Assembly: GCF_002874535.1 (NCBI RefSeq)
Contig: NZ_CP025025.1
Coordinates: 1,225,526 to 1,289,525 of the forward strand
DNA length: 64,000 nucleotides
Direction: 5' to 3'
Origin: Mesobacillus jeotgali
GTDB taxonomy: Bacteria; Bacillota; Bacilli; Bacillales; Cytobacillaceae
Positions 57,685 to 64,000 of this stretch are shown in pieces. A program made the translations under genes and the position numbers. The notes below the pieces were generated by a model. That model saw only the letters and a program-made list of their open reading frames with translations. It was not told the origin of the DNA and did not search any database. Position 1 is the stretch's first letter. Each line of letters begins with the position of its first letter.

Positions 57685-58782
57685 ATGGAGTACGGGTACT
57701 TTTTTACAGGATTTCCTGGATTCATCAGCAACCAATTGATTAGAGAAGTTTTACGGAAAAATGATGGTAAAGGAAAGATTCATGTATTGGTGTTGCCTAA
57801 TATGGTAGATAAGGCAGAGGCTGAGAGAGCAGCTATCGTTCAGGATTTTAGTCTGTCAGAGAGTCAGTTCGAGATTATTAAAGGGGATATTACAATATCA
57901 GGTCTTGCGATTGACCAAGAAAAGCAAGCGCAGCTTAAGTCAGCTGTAACGCATGTCTTCCACCTGGCAGCTATATATGACCTCGCGGTTTCAAAGGAAA
58001 TTGCGTACCGTGTGAATGTGGATGGAACAAGGTTCGTGAATGCATGGGCGATGACCTTGAAAAACCTTAAGCGCTATACGTATTTTAGTACCGGATATGT
58101 TGCAGGCAAACGTGAAGGTATATTGTATGAAGATGAATTGATCAAGCCACCCGGTTTCAAAAACTACTATGAAGAGACCAAATATGAAGCTGAAGTCCTT
58201 GTGGAATCCTTGAAGTCAGAGATTCCTGTCACCATCATCAGGCCAGGGATTGTTAAAGGTCATTCAGCAACAGGAGAGACCATCAAGTTTGATGGCCCGT
58301 ATTTCATCATGAATTTTATCGACCGCCTCAGCTTCATGCCATTCTTGCCAAAGCTAGGTAAAGGCGATACTGTTGTCAATCTTGTGCCAGTGGATTATAT
58401 TATTGAGGCGACAACCTATTTAACCTTTGCTGATAAAGGAGCAGGAAAAACATATCACCTTACGGATCCCAAACCATACAAAGTGTCTGAGCTTTATGAA
58501 ATGATGATGTACGAATTGTTGAAGAAGCAGCCAAAAGGTTCTGTACCACTGGCGCTGGCAAAAGGAGGGCTCAATTTCCGGGTGCTCAGGAGGTATCTTG
58601 GAGTTGAAAAAGAAGCGCTTGACTATTTTACATGGAGAGGTCATTTCGACTCATCCCAGGCACAGGATGACCTAAAGGATTCAGGGATCACATGCCCGGA
58701 TTTCAAGGAAGGGATTGCGGCTATGGCGGCTTTCTATCGAGAAAATAAACATAAGACTCAATACCAAATAAATATTATATAA
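57685..58782 (+). CDS. Extended SDR-family NAD(P)-dependent reductase (male-sterility type)
   Basis: A 365-residue Rossmann-fold protein with a variant nucleotide loop FTGFPGFISNQLI (TGFPGF), HVFHLAAIYDLAVS, the Ser of YFSTGYVAG, and the catalytic YYEETKYEAE (YxxxK). The NAD_binding_4 type includes fatty acyl-CoA/ACP reductases, and the C-terminal half (LNFRVLRRYLGVEKEALDYF) is compatible. ATG 57685 follows GAGGAGGAC. An aldehyde dehydrogenase gene begins about 30 bases downstream, so the pair probably acts on the same aldehyde. The direction (aldehyde formation or removal) is not decidable here. Confidence 0.82.
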   Translation: MEYGYFFTGFPGFISNQLIREVLRKNDGKGKIHVLVLPNMVDKAEAERAAIVQDFSLSESQFEIIKGDITISGLAIDQEKQAQLKSAVTHVFHLAAIYDLAVSKEIAYRVNVDGTRFVNAWAMTLKNLKRYTYFSTGYVAGKREGILYEDELIKPPGFKNYYEETKYEAEVLVESLKSEIPVTIIRPGIVKGHSATGETIKFDGPYFIMNFIDRLSFMPFLPKLGKGDTVVNLVPVDYIIEATTYLTFADKGAGKTYHLTDPKPYKVSELYEMMMYELLKKQPKGSVPLALAKGGLNFRVLRRYLGVEKEALDYFTWRGHFDSSQAQDDLKDSGITCPDFKEGIAAMAAFYRENKHKTQYQINII

Positions 58783-58811
58783 AACTTTAAATTATTGGCA
58801 GGTGAATGAAC

Positions 58812-60359
58812 GTGCATTCAGTTGAAGAAGTGCAAAAGATGTCGGTTGTGGCACCAGCGACAGGTGAGGTTATTGCCGAAATCGAGGAGACGCCTGTCCA
58901 TGAAGTCCCGTTCTTCTATCAAGAGGCGCGGAAGGCTTTTGGTACCTGGAGCACTCTTGCCATTTCTGAGCGTACCGGATATTTAAGAAAGCTGAAGCAG
59001 CTGATGGTCGATGAAATGGATGAAATAGCGAAAATCATCTCAGATGATACGGGCAAGGTATTGACCGAGTCAATTGTGGCTGATATCATGCCGACACTTG
59101 ATGCAATCGATCATATAATCAATCATGCTGAAAAGGTTCTTAGCAGGCAAAAAGTTAAAACACCTTTATTGCTTATCGGAAAAAAATCCTTTGTTGAATA
59201 TATGCCGCGTGGTGTCGTACTTGTAATATCACCCTGGAATTATCCGCTGCAGCTGGCGATGGTGCCGATGATCAGCGCTCTTGCAGGAGGTAATTCTGTC
59301 ATCCTCAAGCCATCAGAGGTAACTCCGCTGGTTGGAAAATGCATCGAAGACTTATTTCAGCGCTCAGGATTTCCGGAAGGAACTGTTCAGGTGGCTCATG
59401 GCGGCAAGGAAGTTGGTGCTGCTTTCACTTCGGGGAAGCCAGATTACATCTTCTTTACAGGCTCTGTCCGTACAGGGAAGATTATCCAGCAGCAGGCTGC
59501 GAAGGATTTGATTCCAACAACTCTAGAGCTCGGCGGCAAGGATCCGATGATTGTATTTGAAGATGCCAACCTCGATAGAGCAGTTAAGGCAGCTACATGG
59601 GGGGCTTTTACAAACAGCGGCCAAGTTTGTATGAGCGCTGAACGGTTATATGTGCAACGATCAATATATGGTAAGTTCCTTGAAAAATTGAAAAAAGAAG
59701 TCGATTCTCTTCAGCTGGGAAATGATATAGATTCAGATGTTGGGTCAATGACTTTTCCAGCCCAGAAAGACGTGGTGAGAGAACAGCTGGATGAAGCACT
59801 GAAACAGGGAGCCAAATTGGTAACCGGATTGAAACCTTCTGATTGGAAGGAAGACATGTTCCTGCCGCTTACCGTCATTACTGAAGTCGAGCAAAACATG
59901 AAAATCATCCAGGAAGAATCTTTCGGCCCATTGCTTCCTGTGGTCCCATTCGATACGGAGGAAGAAGCAATAGCATATGCTAATGGAACCGTGTATGGAT
60001 TAAATGCCAGTGTCTGGACCCAGGACAAAGCGAAGTCGCGTCGTGTCGCTTCCAAACTGGTTTCCGGAGCTGTCGTCATCAATGACGTGCTTATTACTGT
60101 AGCCAACCATGGTCTTCCTTTTGGGGGAACCAAGGAAAGCGGCATTGGCCGATATCATTCTGAGGCAGGTTTAAGGATCTTCTGTCATGAAAAAGCAATC
60201 ATGGAAGACATGGGCTTTATGAAATCTGAAATCCAATGGTATCCGTATAAAGGTAAATATCCTTTGTTTCTGAATTTATTCAAAAGCTATTTTGCCGAGA
60301 AAAGAGATTGGCTAACTTTTGCTAAAAACTATATCGCCCTTCTAAAAAGTAACAAATAA
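58812..60359 (+). CDS. NAD(P)-dependent aldehyde dehydrogenase, membrane-associated type
   Basis: A 515-residue ALDH with PRGVVLVISPWNYPLQLAMV, the nucleotide-binding FFTGSVRTGKII, the general base Glu in LELGGKDPMIV, and the catalytic Cys in NSGQVCMSAERLYV. After the core it has a hydrophobic/basic C-terminal tail (YPLFLNLFKSYFAEKRDWLT), as in class 3 fatty-aldehyde dehydrogenases that bind membranes. GTG 58812 is chosen as start because AGGTGA is 6 nt upstream; ATG 58806 touches that site. It is co-transcribed with the SDR reductase, suggesting long-chain aldehyde metabolism. A terminator follows. Confidence 0.9.
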   Translation: MHSVEEVQKMSVVAPATGEVIAEIEETPVHEVPFFYQEARKAFGTWSTLAISERTGYLRKLKQLMVDEMDEIAKIISDDTGKVLTESIVADIMPTLDAIDHIINHAEKVLSRQKVKTPLLLIGKKSFVEYMPRGVVLVISPWNYPLQLAMVPMISALAGGNSVILKPSEVTPLVGKCIEDLFQRSGFPEGTVQVAHGGKEVGAAFTSGKPDYIFFTGSVRTGKIIQQQAAKDLIPTTLELGGKDPMIVFEDANLDRAVKAATWGAFTNSGQVCMSAERLYVQRSIYGKFLEKLKKEVDSLQLGNDIDSDVGSMTFPAQKDVVREQLDEALKQGAKLVTGLKPSDWKEDMFLPLTVITEVEQNMKIIQEESFGPLLPVVPFDTEEEAIAYANGTVYGLNASVWTQDKAKSRRVASKLVSGAVVINDVLITVANHGLPFGGTKESGIGRYHSEAGLRIFCHEKAIMEDMGFMKSEIQWYPYKGKYPLFLNLFKSYFAEKRDWLTFAKNYIALLKSNK

Positions 60360-60364
60360 TATTC

Positions 60365-60393
60365 AACCGTCCCGGTACTAGGGGCGGTTTTTA
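60365..60393 (+). terminator. Terminator of the SDR-ALDH operon
   Basis: AACCGTCCC/GGGGCGGTT with 7-nt loop and TTTT. Confidence 0.88.
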
Positions 60394-60642
60394 TTAATTT
60401 AGCCACAAATGCCTATTCAGTTTCTTTGTGTATCATTTTTAAGAAACTTGGATTAAGTAATTCTTACGAAATATATTTAACAATTAACTGGAAAAATGAT
60501 AATTCGAAGCACAAATTGGACAATCTAAAACAAGTAGCAAAATGCGCAGAAAAACGTAATTCCAGGTGATGTTCTTTAGACACTGTGGAAAAACGAGCAT
60601 TCATAAAGGCACCAATAATAAGACTAAAGGATGAAACGTGAC
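60394..60642. other. Intergenic stretch after the SDR-ALDH operon
   Basis: AT-rich, no gene or repeat recognised. It presumably holds the promoter of the next membrane protein gene. Confidence 0.3.
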
Positions 60643-61116
60643 GTGGCGATTAAAAAGAACTTAACCAAACTAGAAGCGGTAATGTGGAGCATCGCACTGC
60701 CAGGGTTTGCCCAGTTACTGACGGGGAACCTTGTAAAGGGCATTTTATTTGTCCTGCTTGAGTTCCTTGTTAACGTTAATAGTAATTTTAACAAGGGAAT
60801 AATGTATAGCTTCCTTGGGGAGACAGAAAAGGCCATGCATGTCCTGGACTATCAGTGGCTGATGTTTTATCCATGTTTATATATGTTCGCCATGTGGGAT
60901 GCGTATAGAAGCGTAATGCCGGAGGAAGAGAAAATCACCTTTTTGCCATTTGTGTTCTCAGCATATTTTGTAACAGTTGGTTTGATGATATCCCCGAAGG
61001 TTAATATATTTGGACTGTTTCCAGGGCCAGTTTTCCTTCCAATGCTTTTTGTCATTCCAGGAGTGATTACCGGATTCTTGATCAGGAAGTTATTACTTAA
61101 GTTTTATTACAACTAG
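60643..61116 (+). CDS. Small multi-span membrane protein of unknown function
   Basis: A protein of about 157 residues with four to five hydrophobic segments (MWSIALPGFAQLLTGNLVKG opens; FLPMLFVIPGVITGFLIRKL closes). The opening phrase PGFAQLLTGNLVKGILF resembles TM2-type proteins, but the rest does not give a clear family. GTG 60643 is preferred, with AAAGGATG 9 nt upstream; ATG 60631 lies inside that site. The function is unknown and neighbours are unrelated. Confidence 0.7.
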   Translation: MAIKKNLTKLEAVMWSIALPGFAQLLTGNLVKGILFVLLEFLVNVNSNFNKGIMYSFLGETEKAMHVLDYQWLMFYPCLYMFAMWDAYRSVMPEEEKITFLPFVFSAYFVTVGLMISPKVNIFGLFPGPVFLPMLFVIPGVITGFLIRKLLLKFYYN

Positions 61117-61441
61117 AATACATATTGCAATAAATAATTTCTTTATGGGGGAATTCATAAATGTGATTTGTTCCCGGTGATGTGATCTATTATGCGGAAT
61201 ATACCAATAAACGGTACAAAATGGAAAAGCTCAGCTTCGAGTCGCCATTACTGTAATTTTTTTGAAAAGCTAAAATCCCTTGTAAAACCTTATATATCAA
61301 CATTATTCTTAACACTTCGGTCATAGTTTGACTGAAGTGTTTTTATTTTTTTCTAAAAAACCCCCATAACATAGTAAGCGCAAACGTAACTTTGTAGTGA
61401 TTAAAGCGGCCGCTCCTAAAAACTTACGAGGTGAACTGAGA
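61117..61441. other. Intergenic region before the DUF5667 gene, with a CCCCC/CGTA pair
   Basis: 325 bases. It holds a terminator-like hairpin (61312-61351). After that, AACCCCC at 61359-61365 and CGTA at 61385-61388 lie 19 bases apart. This is reminiscent of the C-rich -35 and CGWA -10 elements described for sigma-I promoters, but the spacing is long and I hold the match loosely. No gene. Confidence 0.35.
61312..61351 (+). terminator. Terminator-like hairpin upstream of the DUF5667 gene
   Basis: ACACTTC/GAAGTGT, with inner GTCA/TGAC, then T-rich tail. Confidence 0.75.
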
Positions 61442-62629
61442 ATGAAGAAACTTTCTAACCAAGAGATGAAAAAAATCGCCAAGAGTACATTGGCTTTAGT
61501 GCTTGCTGGAACATTTACATTTTCGCCAGTTGCAATGGCAGAAGAGAACAATTCTGAAGTTGAAACGGTGGAACTGCAAAATGTCAGCCCTGAGGAGCTT
61601 GAACAAGCAAAGACACAGGTCGATGAACTTGAAGAAATTAACCCTTCTTTGATTCCTGGTGACTTCTTCTACTTTGCTAAAATCGCACTTGAGAAAATCA
61701 GGCTTGCTTTTACAATTGATAATGCTAAAGAAGCAGAATTGCTTGCTACATACGCATCAGAACGCCTTCAAGAGGCAAGTGCTTTGTTCGCTGAGGGGAA
61801 AGAAGAAGAAGCCCTTGAAGTAATCGAAGCTGCTGTACAATACATGGAATCTTCACAGGATATTGTGGATGAAGAAGGTACAAAGGAAGAGGATGCCGAT
61901 TCTGAAGAAGGATCAGAAGTGGAAGATGGTGCAACCTCTGAAGAAGGAACAGAAGAAACAGACCAAGAAGAAACAGATTCAGAAGAGTCAACTGAAGATG
62001 GCGAGGAGCCTGCCGATGATGTAGTCGCTGAAGAGCCAGCGGAGGAAGACGCGGAAGAAGGGTCTGAGGAAGAAGACGTTGTAAGTGAAGATCCTTTCGA
62101 AGAAATCGAAGGAATGCTCAGACAGAATATCATTGCATTGAAAGCTGCTATGGAACACGTTGGCAATGACAATGCAAGAGCACAGCTTCAAAAGAACATT
62201 GACAAAACATACGCTAAGATGGCAAAGAAATTGGCTAAATTAGAAGAAAAGTATGCTGAGAAGCCTGTTGAAGAAGAAGAAACAACTGAGCCAGTAGAAT
62301 TAGAACCAGTGGTTGAGTCAGATCTTCTGCCTGCTGATGAAACACCAGTTGTTGAAGAGCCTGCTGAAGAAACAATGCCTGTAAATGACGACACAGCTGT
62401 AGTACCGGTAGTATCACCAAAAGCTGAAAAAGAAAAAGCTAAACAAGAGCGTAAAGCACAAAAGGCTGCTGAAAAACAGGAACGCAAGGAAGCTAAACAG
62501 CAAAAGAAAGAAGAAAAACACCAGGCTAAGCAAGATAAGAAACAAGAAAAGAATTCAAAGAAACATGAAAATAAAGGCAATGGAAATGGCAAAGGTAACG
62601 GTAACGGAAAAGGTAATGATAAAAACTAA
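61442..62629 (+). CDS. Secreted DUF5667-domain protein with charged low-complexity tails
   Basis: The precursor has 395 residues. It has a signal peptide (about 1-33, ending PVAMA-EE) and a DUF5667-like helical domain (about 50-140: SLIPGDFFYFAKIALEKIRL, then ELLATYASERLQEASALFAE). A long acidic stretch rich in Glu/Asp follows, then a second short helical part (RQNIIALKAAMEHVGNDNAR), a Pro/Val/Glu linker, a Lys-rich segment (KAEKEKAKQERKAQKAAEKQ) and a GNGKGNGNGKGN tail. ATG 61442 has GAGGTG upstream. It lies directly upstream of sigI-rsgI; RsgI-type proteins often have similar external parts, so a wall-related role is plausible but unproven. Confidence 0.8.
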   Translation: MKKLSNQEMKKIAKSTLALVLAGTFTFSPVAMAEENNSEVETVELQNVSPEELEQAKTQVDELEEINPSLIPGDFFYFAKIALEKIRLAFTIDNAKEAELLATYASERLQEASALFAEGKEEEALEVIEAAVQYMESSQDIVDEEGTKEEDADSEEGSEVEDGATSEEGTEETDQEETDSEESTEDGEEPADDVVAEEPAEEDAEEGSEEEDVVSEDPFEEIEGMLRQNIIALKAAMEHVGNDNARAQLQKNIDKTYAKMAKKLAKLEEKYAEKPVEEEETTEPVELEPVVESDLLPADETPVVEEPAEETMPVNDDTAVVPVVSPKAEKEKAKQERKAQKAAEKQERKEAKQQKKEEKHQAKQDKKQEKNSKKHENKGNGNGKGNGNGKGNDKN

Positions 62630-62651
62630 TCCATAAAGAACAATAGACTCG

Positions 62652-62680
62652 AAAAGGTAGCCTTATGTGGCTATCTTTTC
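62652..62680 (+). terminator. Terminator after the DUF5667 gene
   Basis: AAAAGGTAGCC/GGCTATCTTTT with a 6-nt loop. Confidence 0.85.
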
Positions 62681-62747
62681 ACTGCCTAACCACAGAAAGA
62701 TAAATTGACAGTCATGATATAATGTGGGGAGGAAAGAGGTGAGGCTA

Positions 62748-63494
62748 TTGCTAAGTTTATTGTTCATGGCAAAGAAAAAGCGAAGACCACTGGAAGAAAC
62801 TGTAGAGAAAATCCACCAGGGGGATGCTGCTTTAAGAGAAGAATTAATTGATTCTTATAAGCCATTTATCGCGAAGACTGTTTCGTCTGTCTGCAAGAGA
62901 TACATACATGAATCGGACGATGAATTTAGCATTGGTCTCATCGCATTCAATGAGGCAATCCAAAAATATTCATCTGAAAAAGGAAATTCATTATTAAGTT
63001 TTGCAGAAGTCATGATTAAGCGGAGGGTCATTGATTATATCCGACAGCAGAGCCGGAATCAAAACCTCAGCTTCAATATATCAAACGATCCAAATGAGGA
63101 AGAACAGCAAAGATCGACCATTGAGGATGAGCTTTCTCTTGATGATTTTCGTAAAAAGACAGAACAGGAACTAAGAAGAGAAGAGATCATCCAATTCCAA
63201 GCAGTATTAAAAGACTTTGATTTGTCTTTCCAGGATTTGCTCGAACAGTCTCCTAAGCATGCGGATGCCCGCAAAAATGCGATGCTGGTTGCAAAATCAA
63301 TGGTTGAGAATGAGGAACTAAAGAATTTGCTCCTGGAAAAAAAGAGGCTGCCAATCAAGCAATTGGAAGACATGGTCAAAGTCAGCAGAAAAACCATAGA
63401 GAGAAACAGAAAATATATTATAGCTATTGCACTTATTTTAATTGGGGATTATGTATATTTAAAGGATTATATTAAAGGGGTGTTAGAGACATGA
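62748..63494 (+). CDS. sigI: RNA polymerase sigma factor SigI
   Basis: The 248-residue sigma factor has the SigI pattern: ETVEKIHQGDAALREELIDS at the start, region 2 (DDEFSIGLIAFNEAIQKYSS, then SFAEVMIKRRVIDYIRQQSR) and a C-terminal region with RLPIKQLEDMVKVSRKTIER, different from ordinary region 4. SigI directs heat- and wall-stress genes in Bacillus. I place the start at TTG 62748 because GAGGTGA lies 5 nt upstream and the resulting LSLLF start resembles the B. subtilis protein. The stop overlaps the start of rsgI (ATGA), so the pair is translationally coupled. Confidence 0.92.
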   Translation: MLSLLFMAKKKRRPLEETVEKIHQGDAALREELIDSYKPFIAKTVSSVCKRYIHESDDEFSIGLIAFNEAIQKYSSEKGNSLLSFAEVMIKRRVIDYIRQQSRNQNLSFNISNDPNEEEQQRSTIEDELSLDDFRKKTEQELRREEIIQFQAVLKDFDLSFQDLLEQSPKHADARKNAMLVAKSMVENEELKNLLLEKKRLPIKQLEDMVKVSRKTIERNRKYIIAIALILIGDYVYLKDYIKGVLET

Positions 63495-64000
63495 GAAAAG
63501 GGGTTATCCTTGAAATCAATGATCTTTACCTAACATTGTTGACCCCCGAAGGCGAGTTTTTACGGGCCCGAAAGCTTCAACAAGATTATCAGGTAGGAGA
63601 AGAAATTCATTTTTTTCCAGAAACGCTAACTGTTAAAAAGAAAAGAATCAATCTATCGTTTTTAAATAGCGTTAAGGCAAGGAGTATTGCGCTTGCAGCA
63701 GTATTTATGATTGCCATGACTGCGCTAGTTCCTACGTACCAAAACGGACAGGTTTACGCATATATGTCCATTGATGTAAATCCAAGCAATGAATTGGCAG
63801 TCAATGATGATTTAAAGGTCCTTCGTATGAAAGGGTATAATCCTGAAGGGGAAGAAATCATTAAGGAATTAAAAGACTGGAAAAAGAAAGATGCAGCTTT
63901 GGTTGCAGAGATGGTCATTGAGGAAATCAAGGATGAAGGTTTCTTAAAACAAGAAAAAGACGTTGTCATCGCGACTGTTCATAATAAGAAAGCTAAAGAA
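63491..64000 (+). CDS. rsgI: RsgI, anti-sigma-I factor (partial, runs off the right edge)
   Basis: The first 170 codons are present. The cytoplasmic RsgI_N domain (about 1-52: MRKGVILEINDLYLTLLTPE, then GEEIHFFPE) binds SigI. One membrane segment (about 60-78, ARSIALAAVFMIAMTALVP) is followed by the external motif YAYMSIDVNPSNELAVND, where RsgI proteins have a conserved DINPS-type phrase and autoproteolysis near an Asn-Pro bond has been described. The rest of the external domain is outside the window. Overlap with sigI by 4 bases shows the usual sigI-rsgI operon. Confidence 0.92.
   Translation, partial: MRKGVILEINDLYLTLLTPEGEFLRARKLQQDYQVGEEIHFFPETLTVKKKRINLSFLNSVKARSIALAAVFMIAMTALVPTYQNGQVYAYMSIDVNPSNELAVNDDLKVLRMKGYNPEGEEIIKELKDWKKKDAALVAEMVIEEIKDEGFLKQEKDVVIATVHNKKAKE

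Noticed and set aside
60631-60642. ATG 60631 as start of the membrane protein
   Set aside because: It lies inside the only good ribosome site (AAAGGATG); GTG 60643 has proper spacing.
61768-62172. 134-codon serine-rich frame opposite the DUF5667 gene
   Set aside because: It is the mirror of the Glu/Asp-rich coding stretch; Ser-rich antisense frames are expected there.

Overview
The window looks like chromosomal DNA of an aerobic or facultative, spore-forming, low-GC Bacillaceae species close to Bacillus/Mesobacillus/Cytobacillus; genus and species cannot be fixed by eye. The evidence is purine-rich Shine-Dalgarno sites, TTG/GTG starts, dense intrinsic terminators, spore markers (tgl, two YjcZ-type peptides), sigW/sigB/sigI-type regulation, a Tyr T-box, a yybP-ykoY riboswitch and Rex and TreR operators. 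I found no rRNA, tRNA, prophage, intact insertion sequence or CRISPR array.

Layout. 1-3.3 kb: a formate/molybdoenzyme locus (FdhF/YdeP-type oxidoreductase cut by the window edge, DUF2294 protein, OxlT-like MFS carrier, and divergent fdhD). Two similar terminator-bearing RNA leaders precede the oxidoreductase and the carrier. 3.7-7.8 kb: a polar amino-acid ABC importer and a BCCT osmolyte carrier. 8-15.5 kb: a decayed MHYT-GGDEF-EAL gene, a DUF975 membrane protein, a frameshifted DinB protein, a fatty-acid-hydroxylase-family protein, a sigW-driven NfeD/flotillin operon, and a 1-kb intergenic region with two repeat arrays. 15.6-19.3 kb (minus): a two-gene operon of Dpp/Opp-type permeases, one fused to a large extracytoplasmic M1-aminopeptidase-like domain that has lost its zinc motif. 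19.5-31 kb: an M32 carboxypeptidase, a TetR regulator, a CPA1 antiporter, a divergent tyrosine-recombinase-like protein, a chemoreceptor, a Mn riboswitch with a TerC-family exporter, a CorC/CNNM transporter and a sigB-controlled YsnF-like protein.

30-43 kb: a GDSL hydrolase, an M15 peptidase, NDH-2 with two Rex operators, a PNPOx-like stress protein, two small sigB-type genes, spore transglutaminase, a MurE paralogue lacking the DNPR motif, a DUF59 protein, a repeat array, two YjcZ peptides, an ECF sigma/anti-sigma pair, and the remains of a sugar ABC importer. 43-64 kb: the treP-treA operon with TreR and cre sites inside its promoter region, a 21-bp-period repeat array, YugN, AlaX, YfhP-like, prfC, a T-box-controlled NhaC-type carrier, an RND efflux pump, an SDR reductase plus aldehyde dehydrogenase pair, a DUF5667 secreted protein, and sigI with the start of rsgI.

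The least explained features are the permease/dead-peptidase fusion operon, the paired formate-locus RNA leaders, and five intergenic arrays of short words. In those arrays only the words are conserved, and they recur at about 52 bp (in one array exactly 52 bp five times) or 20-21 bp, with a different word at each locus. Three genes (MHYT-GGDEF-EAL, DinB, sugar permease) are broken in this sequence.
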